Source: Akkermansiaceae bacterium
Lineage (GTDB): Bacteria; Verrucomicrobiota; Verrucomicrobiia; Verrucomicrobiales; Akkermansiaceae
Direction: 5' to 3'
Length of the DNA: 33,958 bases
Assembly: GCA_023301335.1 (NCBI GenBank)
Contig: JALZVA010000107.1
Span: 1-33,958, forward strand
Of this stretch, positions 1 to 8,379 are shown one piece after another. The stretch's first letter is position 1, and every line of letters begins with the position of its first letter. Position numbers and translations under genes: made by a program. The notes below the pieces were generated by a model. The model saw only the letters and a program-made list of their open reading frames with translations, did no database searches and had not been told where the DNA came from.

Positions 1-951
1 TTATTATTACTACTAATCTCTCCTCCTTCTTTTTCTAAGAATAAGATTAAACTCCCTGATGGTGTTAAATTTGAGGAGATTCAAGGAGCTAGATTATACC
101 TCAAACTCCCACAAACTAAGAAAGTGAAAGGAGTATTTTTCAACATCCCCTATACTGAGGACACGAAGCACATAAAGCTCGTTCTGACAGGTAAAGAAGC
201 TGAAAAATTATTAAGCGATGGTTGGGCTATCGCAGCTTGGTTTTGCGACGCCCAAACTAAAAAAATAGATATTAAAGGTAAACATAAAGATTACGGTATT
301 CATGGCAACTTTCTATCACCTGAATTAAAATCTTTTCGTCAAAAAAGGTGGACCCCATGGATACAAAAAATTGACAAACTAATTTTAGAAACTTCAGTTA
401 AATATGAACTTCCTACTGAAAATTATATTTTACGTTGTTCTTGTATTTCAGGCTACACAGCATCCAGACACATCGATGCTCACCCTGAAAAATACAAGGC
501 TGTAATAGCAAATGTTAGCAACGGATTATTTGAGGTAAACGATAAATCACAACATATCATAGTTCATTTAAAAACTCCTCTACATCACAAAAAAAATTAT
601 TCATTTATTTCTTCAGCTGAAAGTTTTCAAACCTTAAGAACAACACACAAGCCCTTGATTTTCGCCCAAAAAGTCAATAGTAAAAATTTGACAGATTTTA
701 ATGTAGGTGAATATGAATTCTTAAAGTATCTTTTAGCTAAAATTGAAAAATACAACCACCTTGGTAATACAAAAAAAATTAATCAAGCTGTTTACAGATC
801 TGTTCTAAAAGATATTAATTCCTCAACATATAAATATGACTTTAAGGGCCACAAATTAATAGGATCAGTTGAAGCTTCTCTAATACCAAAGTGGTTTGTA
901 ACTTCTCTCCCTAACGAAAAATTATACACAGCGTGGAAAAAAGAATTATAG
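1..951 (+). CDS. Partial exported protein, weakly alpha/beta-hydrolase-like
   Basis: The reading frame is open to the left edge, so the true start lies outside the window; a GTG at 124 is available but the frame continues without a stop back to base 1. The first visible residues are LLLLLISPPS, which looks like the end of a signal-peptide core, so the product is probably exported. About 316 residues are visible. Near residue 150 the stretch CISGYTASRH followed by HPEKYKAVIAN resembles the nucleophile elbow of alpha/beta hydrolases (G-x-S-G-G...HPE), but the flanking glycines are replaced by Cys and Tyr, so activity is doubtful. The gene is much more AT-rich than its neighbours (bases 541-600 hold only 14 G/C of 60), a sign of possible transfer. 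It ends in tandem TAG codons. The function is not recognised with confidence. Confidence 0.6.
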   Translation, partial: LLLLLISPPSFSKNKIKLPDGVKFEEIQGARLYLKLPQTKKVKGVFFNIPYTEDTKHIKLVLTGKEAEKLLSDGWAIAAWFCDAQTKKIDIKGKHKDYGIHGNFLSPELKSFRQKRWTPWIQKIDKLILETSVKYELPTENYILRCSCISGYTASRHIDAHPEKYKAVIANVSNGLFEVNDKSQHIIVHLKTPLHHKKNYSFISSAESFQTLRTTHKPLIFAQKVNSKNLTDFNVGEYEFLKYLLAKIEKYNHLGNTKKINQAVYRSVLKDINSSTYKYDFKGHKLIGSVEASLIPKWFVTSLPNEKLYTAWKKEL

Positions 952-1134
952 TAGCTAATATGCTCTTTAGCTCAGAAAGAAATCATCAAAGCGACGTAAA
1001 ATGCTAAATATCTAACCCCAGAACAACAGCAAAAAACTAGACTTCAGAAAATCGCTTACACATCCACCCTTATCCTTATAGAGTCTCTCTTATAGTGTTG
1101 ACCATTGTACATCGATACAGTTACCCTTACACCC

Positions 1135-1500
1135 ATGAAAGCTCGCCTGACTAAGGAATTTAAATTCGAAGCAGCCCACACACTGCCATCTCTTCCAGAG
1201 GACCATAAGTGTCGGCAGATGCACGGTCATAGCTTTAAAATAGAGATTCATATTGAAGGTGAAGTGGATCCAAAGATTGGCTGGATCTACGACCACAAGG
1301 AAATCTCCGAAGCGATGAATCCGCTCATCGAACAACTCGATCACAGCTACCTCAATGACATCGAAGGCCTCGAAAGCCCGACGATCGAAATCATGGCGGG
1401 GTGGTTCTGGAAAAAGCTAGACCCACAACTCAGAGGCTTAAAGGAGATCAAAATTTATGAGACTCCCACCGCCTCTTGCTCTTTCTTTGGAGAGTTTTAA
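1135..1500 (+). CDS. queD: 6-carboxytetrahydropterin synthase QueD (PTPS family)
   Basis: A 121-residue protein of the usual QueD size. The family makes 6-carboxy-5,6,7,8-tetrahydropterin from dihydroneopterin triphosphate, an early step to preQ0 and queuosine. The zinc ligands are visible as His15 (EAAH), His30 and His32 (MHGH). The catalytic residues are Cys26 (KCRQMHGH), Asp69-His70 (LDHSYL) and Glu109 (YETPTASC). The CxxxHGH spacing fits QueD. I chose the ATG at 1135 over the in-frame TTG at 1105 because homologs begin just before the F-x-F-x-AAH strand. The gene is 12 bp upstream of the next gene, so the two are probably cotranscribed. A queE homolog lies 13 kb away in the same window, supporting a queuosine pathway in this organism. 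Confidence 0.92.
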   Translation: MKARLTKEFKFEAAHTLPSLPEDHKCRQMHGHSFKIEIHIEGEVDPKIGWIYDHKEISEAMNPLIEQLDHSYLNDIEGLESPTIEIMAGWFWKKLDPQLRGLKEIKIYETPTASCSFFGEF

Positions 1501-1512
1501 TCCCCTGCGTGT

Positions 1513-2784
1513 ATGTCCTCTGTTACTCTAGACAGCTTAAAGGCTGCTCTCCCCGCTTCTGGGCTGCGTGATGGCACAGAGTGGCTCTTTTCCCCCATTC
1601 CGTTTAGCCTGAGTAAACAAGAGGCTAAGAAGATCACACGTCTTGGGCACCCTCTCGCGATGTTTCAGCGCGCTTCCGAGTCGATCTACCAACGCTCTAG
1701 CTCCGGTAACCTTCCACGCTGGATCAGCGAACTGCTAGATACGGGGAAACCTGAGTGGATGCTCGCTGTGCAAAAGAGCCCGCAGCTTCAGCATGTTTTA
1801 CCTAGGGTGATCCGACCTGATCTCATCCTCACCGACGAGGGGTTCTCTCTCACCGAATTAGATTCCGTTCCCGGAGGGATGGGAATCACGACATGGCTAA
1901 GCCATCAATACGCACAAGCAGGGTTTGATGTATTAGGTGGAGCAGATGGTATTCCCGACGGCTTCGCTAAGCTCCTTCCAGAAGGGGGCGACATCCTTAT
2001 CAGTGAGGAGTCAGCAGACTATCGCCCTGAAATGGAATACCTCTCCCGCCAACTCAGCACTACTCTGGAGGTCAAATCCGTGGAAGAGCTAGAAGAAGTT
2101 AGCGCGGCGGCTTACAGGTTTTTTGAATGGTTCGACTGGGAGAATATCCCTGCAGCACAGGAACTCGCCTCTCAACTACAGCTTACACCTCCCTGCAAAC
2201 CGCACTTAGAGGAAAAACTCTGGCTGGCTCTACTCTGGTCCCCTGGACTACAGTCGATCTGGAAACAAGAAATGCGTAGTGCTCACTTAGACCGTGTCAA
2301 AGAAATCGTCCCCTTTGGTTGGGTGACAGATCCAGCTCCTCTACCGCCGCACGCTAGCTTCCCGCGGTTAGATGTCCAAAGCTGGGAGGAAGTGGGTAAC
2401 TTCACTCAACATGAGCGCCAACTCGTCCTTAAAATCAGCGGCTTCAATGAACTAGCCTGGGGATCACGAGGAGTAAAAATAGGACATGATATGCCTGCTG
2501 GAGAATGGAAAGAGGCACTAGCTCATGCCGTTGAACAACATCATTCCCAACCTTGGATCATGCAAGATTTTGCCCACGGTCGCATGGTCAAACATCCCTA
2601 CTTTGACCCTGACTCAGGAGAAGAAAAAATGATGCAAGGTCGAGTCCGAATATGCCCTTATTTCTTCACAGATAAGAATGGCAACACAGAGTTTGGGGGA
2701 GCACTCGCTACTATTGTCCCTGCAGATAAGAAAAAAATCCACGGGATGAAAGATGGGATTTTAGTGCCTTGTATGATTGCGTAA
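1513..2784 (+). CDS. ATP-grasp-like protein of unknown function
   Basis: A 423-residue soluble protein with no signal peptide or membrane segment. The stretch RPDLILTDEGFSLTELDSVP (residues about 101-120) and the later VLKISGFNELAWGSRGV with GRVRICPYFF resemble the ATP-binding core of ATP-grasp ligases of the glutathionylspermidine-synthase type, where a Glu/Asp pair holds Mg-ATP. This is recognition by pattern only and I cannot name a substrate. The ATG at 1513 follows the queD stop by 12 bp, so the genes are probably one operon, but queD may simply be a positional partner. GC content is ordinary for the window, unlike the AT-rich gene at the left edge. An alternative is a conserved hypothetical of this phylum with a degenerate ATP-grasp fold. 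Confidence 0.7.
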   Translation: MSSVTLDSLKAALPASGLRDGTEWLFSPIPFSLSKQEAKKITRLGHPLAMFQRASESIYQRSSSGNLPRWISELLDTGKPEWMLAVQKSPQLQHVLPRVIRPDLILTDEGFSLTELDSVPGGMGITTWLSHQYAQAGFDVLGGADGIPDGFAKLLPEGGDILISEESADYRPEMEYLSRQLSTTLEVKSVEELEEVSAAAYRFFEWFDWENIPAAQELASQLQLTPPCKPHLEEKLWLALLWSPGLQSIWKQEMRSAHLDRVKEIVPFGWVTDPAPLPPHASFPRLDVQSWEEVGNFTQHERQLVLKISGFNELAWGSRGVKIGHDMPAGEWKEALAHAVEQHHSQPWIMQDFAHGRMVKHPYFDPDSGEEKMMQGRVRICPYFFTDKNGNTEFGGALATIVPADKKKIHGMKDGILVPCMIA

Positions 2785-3160
2785 AAACGCACAAACCTCG
2801 CCTTTAAAAAAAATTGCTCAAAGTCCTCCTTAAGCCTTTATTTATAGGGGAAAAAGCAACTATTCCACAAGTTATTCACACTGTTTAGAGCCACTCTTGG
2901 CGAACGCCATCTGCAACTTAAAATTCTAAATGAAATCGTGTAACTCGCTTATTAAAAGCATGTTAAAACACATAAAAAATAATTATAAAATAATTTAGTT
3001 TACGTTTTTCTATTTTTATGAACTCAACTAATCTGTATTTTTAACAAGTTATTCACAATGCTGTAGAGATTCCTCATAAACCCTTAAACTGTATGAATTA
3101 TATGGCTTTTACATCCCATTATTTGCTGAGGACAGAGCTCACTTTTTCTTTTCAATTACT
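2785..3160. other. AT-rich gap with repeated DnaA-box-like 9-mers
   Basis: This 376-bp stretch has no credible gene. It carries the 14-mer ACAAGTTATTCACA twice in the same orientation, at 2867-2880 and 3044-3057. Each copy includes TTATTCACA, which matches the relaxed DnaA box TTATNCACA. A weaker box-like TATTCCACA sits at 2861-2869, directly beside the first copy. The DNA between the copies is strongly AT-rich (about 2940-3045), as an unwinding element would be. The region may be a replication origin or a DnaA-controlled promoter region for the gene at 3161. dnaA itself is about 19 kb away. Confidence 0.4.
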
Positions 3161-4120
3161 ATGCGCCCATTCTTTTTCAGCTTCTGTTTTCTGATTCTTG
3201 CATTCCTTAGTGCATGCAGTCATCATTCTGATCTGATGTCTCATTACGTGCCTGAAAGCCAACCACCTTCGACATTCCAAAGTTTTGATGGAAATGTGTT
3301 TGAGTACGTCAAATGGCTACCTCAAGCACCGGTGAAAAAAGTGGTGATTGGTACGCATGGTATCTGCGGTATTCATGAGGATTTTCAACACTTTGCAGAG
3401 TTCCTCCTCTGCCACAGCCCGCATACCGCAGTCTATGCCGCCAATCTCCGCTCTCAGCATGGAGATCCCATCCCTGCCTGTAGAGGCGATATCAGAGACC
3501 CTAATGCCTGGTACCAAGACCTCTATCGATTCACCCATCTCGTGAGGAAGGCACACCCAAAGGCGGAGATTATCTGGTATGGGGAAAGCATGGGGGCGAT
3601 GGTTAGCCTGAACTCTCTTAGCGCAGCAAGCTCGGCTGAGGATCGACCCGATAAGCTGATTCTCTCTGCCCCCGTGATAAGCCTCGATCAACACCTCTCC
3701 CCTTTATATAAGACCTCCTTAACAATCGGTGCTAACCTTTTCCCCGCTTACCGTATCAGTCTAGATACCCTCGCAGGAGGAAAACAGCACGAAATCAGTA
3801 AGGATCTTAAGCACAATGATGAAGCTGCCATGAACCCTTATTTTGTCAAAAGCTTCACACTCCGCTTCCTGCATATTTTCAATAAAGAAATTCAGCAAAT
3901 GCATAGATCTATCGGTAAAGTGGAAATCCCCCTCGCTATTTTTCATGGTGGTCAGGACTTTTTTAGCACGAAGCATTCAATCGAGGCATTTTTACAAACT
4001 GCCCCAGAAAGCACAGATACAAGGTTTTATCATTACCCTGAAGCCTTTCACCTCATTCTTTACGACTCACAGCGAGAAAAAATCTTTACCGATATGCTCG
4101 ATTGGTTAAACAGGAGTTAA
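3161..4120 (+). CDS. Lipoprotein alpha/beta hydrolase (monoacylglycerol lipase / lysophospholipase-like)
   Basis: A 319-residue protein with a lipoprotein signal peptide: hydrophobic residues 4-18 and lipobox L16-S17-A18-C19, so it is likely anchored in the outer or inner membrane facing the periplasm. The catalytic triad is visible as Ser143 in GESMG, Asp266 in FHGGQDFF and His297 in PEAFHLIL. The arrangement matches the serine aminopeptidase S33 / Hydrolase_4 family, which includes monoglyceride lipases and lysophospholipases; the actual substrate cannot be read from sequence. The next gene begins 16 bp after the stop, so cotranscription is likely. Upstream lies the AT-rich gap with DnaA-box-like repeats, which probably also holds its promoter. 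Confidence 0.85.
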   Translation: MRPFFFSFCFLILAFLSACSHHSDLMSHYVPESQPPSTFQSFDGNVFEYVKWLPQAPVKKVVIGTHGICGIHEDFQHFAEFLLCHSPHTAVYAANLRSQHGDPIPACRGDIRDPNAWYQDLYRFTHLVRKAHPKAEIIWYGESMGAMVSLNSLSAASSAEDRPDKLILSAPVISLDQHLSPLYKTSLTIGANLFPAYRISLDTLAGGKQHEISKDLKHNDEAAMNPYFVKSFTLRFLHIFNKEIQQMHRSIGKVEIPLAIFHGGQDFFSTKHSIEAFLQTAPESTDTRFYHYPEAFHLILYDSQREKIFTDMLDWLNRS

Positions 4121-4136
4121 TTAAGCGAACTTAACT

Positions 4137-4523
4137 ATGAAAATATTTATCTCAGTAGCAGCCCTCTCATTTGCTTTTGTCTCTTGTGGTCCTCTTTCAA
4201 GTGCCGATTCCGATGTCAAGAAGGTGACAAAAGATAAGGTAGCCTCTAAGCCAAAATCAACTGCTCCGAAGCTTCCATCTGCACCCGTCTCACTCCCTCC
4301 CACACGTAGCTCCTACCCTCAGTCTTATACTCCTCAAAGCCCTGCACCGAGCACCGCTGTAGAGAACAAGCCCGTTGCCAAATATGACAATCCAAACACA
4401 CTTTACCCGGCCTTAAAAAATGCTGCCACAGTCATCAGTAAGGCGGATATGGAGCGTGAAGTCGACCTCGTAACTCCGGCAGCAGGATCTGGCAGTATTA
4501 TCACTCCACCGATTGGGCAGTAA
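4137..4523 (+). CDS. Small proline/serine-rich lipoprotein, unknown function
   Basis: A 128-residue protein with a Lys-led signal peptide and a probable lipobox F14-V15-S16-C17. The mature part is low-complexity, rich in Pro, Ser, Ala and Lys (about residues 22-80), with a more ordered C-terminal third (DNPNTLYPALKNAATVISK and a glycine/proline end). It has no domain I recognise. It lies 16 bp after the lipoprotein hydrolase gene and upstream of miaB, so the two lipoproteins are probably coexpressed. The low-complexity segment resembles a flexible envelope-spanning linker, but that is inference. Confidence 0.7.
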   Translation: MKIFISVAALSFAFVSCGPLSSADSDVKKVTKDKVASKPKSTAPKLPSAPVSLPPTRSSYPQSYTPQSPAPSTAVENKPVAKYDNPNTLYPALKNAATVISKADMEREVDLVTPAAGSGSIITPPIGQ

Positions 4524-4616
4524 GCGCTACTAAAGAGAGCTCTTTTCTAGGCTCTATTGGCTTGCAATTACTTGCCTAATCCCTATCTCCCCTGCACTCA
4601 ACACTGATTTTTCTCG

Positions 4617-6008
4617 ATGCCAAAAGTATTCATTAAAACCTACGGATGACAAATGAATGTCCGTGACTCTGAGCAGGTTGCTCAGACCTTCACCGAGGCG
4701 GGATACACGCTTACTCAAGATGAATTTGAGGCCGATGCCATCCTCGTCAACACCTGCTCGGTCAGAGACCAAGCGGAACAAAAAGCTATAGGTAAAATGG
4801 GCCATATGGGCTCACACAGGCAAAAGAAGCCACATGTTGTCTATGGCTTCATGGGCTGTATGGCACAGTCACGTGGTCCAGAACTCTTTAAGAAAGTTCC
4901 CCACCTCGACGTCGTTGTAGGAACGCAGAAATACCACAAGGTGTTTGAATACGTTGATAAAATTTTAAAAAATCGATTAGAGCGCCGTATGGATGAGCTA
5001 AAACTCTCGATGAGTGGCGAATCTATCTGTGACGTGGAGGAAGAAAAAGGTTCACAGAACACCATCAAGGATCACCTTCCTAAGGATTACCAGGCCACAG
5101 CCTTCGTCTCCATCATGCAGGGGTGCAACATGAACTGCTCCTACTGCATCGTCCCAGATACACGAGGTAAGGAACGTGGTCGCCCTATTCCAGACATTGT
5201 TAAGGAAGTCGAACAGCTCGCTGCCAAGGGTGTCAAAGAAGTCACTCTGTTAGGACAGATTGTCAATCTCTACGGGAGAACTGAATTTGATAGAATCGAG
5301 GGGAAATCTCCCTTTGTTCAGCTACTTGAAGCGGTGCATGCGATCGAGGGGATTAAGCGTATCCGCTTCACCTCCCCTCACCCTATCGGCTATCGCCAAG
5401 ATCTCATTGATGCATTCTGTTATTTGCCGAAGCTCGTATCCCACATTCACTTCCCGATGCAGTCAGGGAGTGACCGGATTCTCAAACTCATGCGCCGCCC
5501 TTACAAAAATCAGAAATTTATCGATATTTGTAAGGCCATGAAAGAAGCGCGACCAGACCTCGCCATCACCACTGATATCATCGTAGGTTTCCCTGGGGAG
5601 ACTGAAGAAGACTTTGAGCAAACTGTTCAATGTGTGAAAGAGCTAGAATTCGATAACTGCTTTGTGTTCCGCTACTCTCAAAGAATCAACACACCAGCTG
5701 CGGAGATGGAGGAGCAACTTCCTGAGCAGGTCAAAGAAGAGCGCAATCAACGCTTACTCGAAGTCGTCAACGAGCTTGCTCAACGTAAAAATCACGCGCT
5801 CGTTGGCTCCACACAAGAAGTCCTCATCGAAGGCCCATCCAAGAGTAATAAAGAAACCCTCTCAGGCAGAACCCCGCAGAATAAAATCGTCATTATCGAA
5901 GGTGACGCAGAGCGGATGACGGGACAAATTCTACGTGTAAAAATCGAAAGCTCCACAGGCTTTACTCTCTACGGTATTCCTGAGCTTACCGAGGAGACGA
6001 CTGCTTAA
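4617..6008 (+). CDS. miaB: tRNA-2-methylthio-N6-dimethylallyladenosine synthase MiaB, predicted selenoprotein (Sec11)
   Basis: MiaB is a radical SAM enzyme that adds the 2-methylthio group to i6A37 in tRNAs reading UNN codons. Read from the ATG at 4617, the frame gives MPKVFIKTYG, then TGA at 4647-4649, then QMNVRDSE. In MiaB this motif is TYG-C-QMN, and that Cys, with Cys47 (NTCSVRD) and Cys81 (FMGCMAQ), binds the auxiliary [4Fe-4S] cluster. The radical SAM cluster motif CNMNCSYC (Cys170, 174, 177) is intact. With TGA read as selenocysteine the product is 463 residues, normal for MiaB. A bSECIS-like hairpin follows the TGA. A start at the next ATG (4653) would delete an essential cluster ligand. 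A nonsense mutation or sequencing error is the alternative, but the rest of the gene shows no decay. Confidence 0.88.
4650..4686 (+). promoter_or_regulatory. Predicted bacterial SECIS element of miaB
   Basis: The stem TCTGAGC (4668-4674) pairs perfectly with GCTCAGA (4680-4686), giving seven base pairs around the loop AGGTT (4675-4679). The loop begins 25 nt after the TGA and has G at its second and third positions. Known bacterial SECIS hairpins need the loop about 16-37 nt from the UGA, with a G in the first two loop bases; the E. coli fdhF loop also begins AGG. This element is inside the coding sequence, as in other bacteria. Confidence 0.8.
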
Positions 6009-6023
6009 GTATCCCCTGTAGGC

Positions 6024-7253
6024 TTAAATCACAAATCGTCCTGAGCGGATGATTGGCGTGGTATTTCCTTTTGCATCGTAGCCTGTCACCTCGACCTCTT
6101 CTCCACCAATCATGAAGTCTGTGTGCATGAGGCTGGAGTTTACTCCCATTTTTTCACGCTCAGATGGACTCATTGATAGTCCATTAGGAGCTGCCATTGG
6201 GTAGCCATTCCCTAGAGCGATGTGGCAACTTGCGTTTTCATCAAACAGAATGCAGCGGAAAATTTTTCCACTTTGGAATATAGGAGAATCTGCGTCCACT
6301 AGAGCTAGTTCACCCAGGTAGCTTGCGTTGGGGCACATGGCAAAAAAATCGTCCAGTGCGGCTTGGTTTTTCTCTGCTCCGTAGCTTGTGACTTTACCTT
6401 TTGAGAATTCAAACCAAGCACCTTCCACCTGTCTTCCTAACACTTCAACAGGTCGCACAACTTTCACTTGCCCCTCTGTTTTAAGCTTATGCGGGGTCGT
6501 AAAGATTTCCTCGGTTGGGAGGTTCGGGACGAAGGGTTTCCCTGCTACATTGGTCATAGCTCCACCGATCCATGTTGCACTTTCAAAGCAATACACAGAG
6601 AGATCAGTTCCCCCACCGTGGAAGTGTACACGCTCAATAGATAGCTCCATGAGTTTGTCAGCACGTTGTTGAATACGTTTTGCTTTTTCTCTCCAGAAAC
6701 TAGTGGGATCTTCTTCATCGAGGCTAAGAATCGAGACCATTTCTAACCACAACTTTTCTTCCAAGGATGAGCTTGCGGTTTCATTGTAAACCTTTGCCGC
6801 CCACTGAGGAGTTGGCAGAGCGACAACGCACCACGAGACTTTACCAGCTCCACATGCCTCACTCACGGGCTTACTCGCCAGACTTAAGCAGCGCTGGGTC
6901 ACCGCCAGCTTCTCGCTATCAAGCGTGCTCAGGAGGTCTGGGTCAGTAGGGCCAAAAATTCTTACTCGAGCCCATTCTTCCTCAATAATCTTGTTATGCT
7001 TCTTGTCCAACCAGCTAGGGAGGTTCTCCAAAGTGCTCTGCTCTGCGTTTTCAATTCTAGCTTTCAGCAATGATGGATGATCTGTCTCCACCTGCACGTA
7101 GCCGGCCCCCATTTTATACGCCTCTTCTGTTAGGATTGTGAGAAAATCAATATGGTATGCTTCCGCTGAGAGGAATAGGTTCTGCCCTTTAGAGAGGTTG
7201 ACTCCTACCTCTAAGATGAGTTTAGCGTATTTACGCAGCTGTAGTTGCTTCAT
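6024..7253 (-). CDS. M29-family metallo-aminopeptidase (aminopeptidase T/PepS-like)
   Basis: A 409-residue cytosolic enzyme of the AmpS/AmpT/PepS family, which removes N-terminal residues using two divalent metals. The family's ligands appear in order as Glu in LPTEEIFTTP, Glu in YLGELALVD, His in ASCHIALGNGYP and His/Asp in SLMHTDFMIGG. The C-terminus ends normally. I prefer the ATG at 7253, which follows the rsgA stop by 13 bp, over the TTG at 7274 that would overlap rsgA. It is the last gene of a minus-strand run with bcp, rsmA and rsgA. It faces miaB tail to tail with a gap of only 15 bp, and no clear terminator is seen there. Its substrate range cannot be read from the sequence. Confidence 0.9.
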   Translation of the reverse strand: MKQLQLRKYAKLILEVGVNLSKGQNLFLSAEAYHIDFLTILTEEAYKMGAGYVQVETDHPSLLKARIENAEQSTLENLPSWLDKKHNKIIEEEWARVRIFGPTDPDLLSTLDSEKLAVTQRCLSLASKPVSEACGAGKVSWCVVALPTPQWAAKVYNETASSSLEEKLWLEMVSILSLDEEDPTSFWREKAKRIQQRADKLMELSIERVHFHGGGTDLSVYCFESATWIGGAMTNVAGKPFVPNLPTEEIFTTPHKLKTEGQVKVVRPVEVLGRQVEGAWFEFSKGKVTSYGAEKNQAALDDFFAMCPNASYLGELALVDADSPIFQSGKIFRCILFDENASCHIALGNGYPMAAPNGLSMSPSEREKMGVNSSLMHTDFMIGGEEVEVTGYDAKGNTTPIIRSGRFVI

Positions 7254-7266
7254 TATTCTTCGAGTT

Positions 7267-8379
7267 TTATTCAAAATCCATCCCCGTATCTGGACGTTCT
7301 TCGTTTTCTATCTCTATCCGATCTGCTAAGTTTCTAGCTTTGACACGGTGGCTGCGTTTAGCACGACGCTCTACATTCATTTGGCGGCGTTTTTTACGAT
7401 CCCTAAGTTTTTCTATTTCTTCATCTAACTTTAGGTAACTCTCGTATCTTTCTTCATCTAACACACCAGATTCAACTGCTGCGCGAATGGCACAGCCTGC
7501 ATCTGATCCATGCTTACAGTCCTGAAACTTACAGTTCAGTGCTAGCTCTTCAATATCGGCGAAGCTTTCCCGTAGAGTTATTTCATCTGTCCACATCTGC
7601 ACCTCTCTAATCCCCGGATTATCAATCAAGATACCTCCTTCTTCAAAGACAATGAGCTCACGTGCTGTGGTGGTGTGCCTCCCCTTCCCTGTGACTTCAT
7701 TCACCTCCCCTGTCCACTGCCACTCTTCCCCTAACAGTTGATTCACAATGGTGGATTTCCCCACACCACTTGAGCCTACAACAGTGATGCTGACTCCAGG
7801 CTTCATGTATGATTTAATCACATCGATCCCCTCATGCTTGGTAGCACTCGTGATATGCACATCGACATCTTCTTTTAATGCTCTGATGAGCTCAGCCACT
7901 TCTTGATTTTGAGCTTCAGGGCAAAGGTCACTCTTATTAACTAGCACGACACCTTTGGCGCGACTCTTATCAATGAGCATAAAGTAGCGCTCTAAGCGGC
8001 GCGGGTTAAAGTCTGCACCCGCATCTGTAACGACTACAACGATGCTTACATTCGCCGCCATGACTTGTTCTTCACTGCTTTTTCCCGGCACTTTTCTTGA
8101 AAAACATGTCTGTCGCTTAAGGCGAGCACGAATCACTACCTCGTCCGCTACGAAATCAAGCGCCACCCAGTCCCCCACAGAAGGAAGCTCTGCATCACAA
8201 GAGGCATCATGGTAAACCTTCCCACTCATGATCACCTCGTGCTCACCCCCACCTTCGGTGAGCGCTCCGTAACTAATTTTATTATCACGGATGATTCGGG
8301 CAGGAACCCACCCCAATTTTTTATAGGGTTCAAATTCCTTGGAAAAACGCTTATTCCAGCCTAGATCTTTAAGCTTCAT
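7267..8379 (-). CDS. rsgA: Ribosome small subunit-dependent GTPase RsgA
   Basis: RsgA is a circularly permuted GTPase that checks late 30S subunit maturation. The 370-residue protein has an N-terminal OB-fold region (about 25-110), then the GTPase motifs in permuted order: NKSD at 148-151, the P-loop GSSGVGKST at 202-210, the threonine-rich switch RHTTTA near 234-239 and DNPG at 253-256. A zinc knuckle follows with Cys283, Cys288, His290 and Cys296. The C-terminal tail is rich in Lys and Arg, suited to rRNA contact. The start overlaps the end of rsmA by 11 bp, which suggests translational coupling of two 30S maturation factors. Confidence 0.95.
   Translation of the reverse strand: MKLKDLGWNKRFSKEFEPYKKLGWVPARIIRDNKISYGALTEGGGEHEVIMSGKVYHDASCDAELPSVGDWVALDFVADEVVIRARLKRQTCFSRKVPGKSSEEQVMAANVSIVVVVTDAGADFNPRRLERYFMLIDKSRAKGVVLVNKSDLCPEAQNQEVAELIRALKEDVDVHITSATKHEGIDVIKSYMKPGVSITVVGSSGVGKSTIVNQLLGEEWQWTGEVNEVTGKGRHTTTARELIVFEEGGILIDNPGIREVQMWTDEITLRESFADIEELALNCKFQDCKHGSDAGCAIRAAVESGVLDEERYESYLKLDEEIEKLRDRKKRRQMNVERRAKRSHRVKARNLADRIEIENEERPDTGMDFE

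Noticed and set aside
4653..6008. miaB starting at the ATG at 4653
   Set aside because: This start would remove the first strand and an essential cluster ligand; the in-frame upstream MPKVFIKTYG is a textbook MiaB N-terminus.
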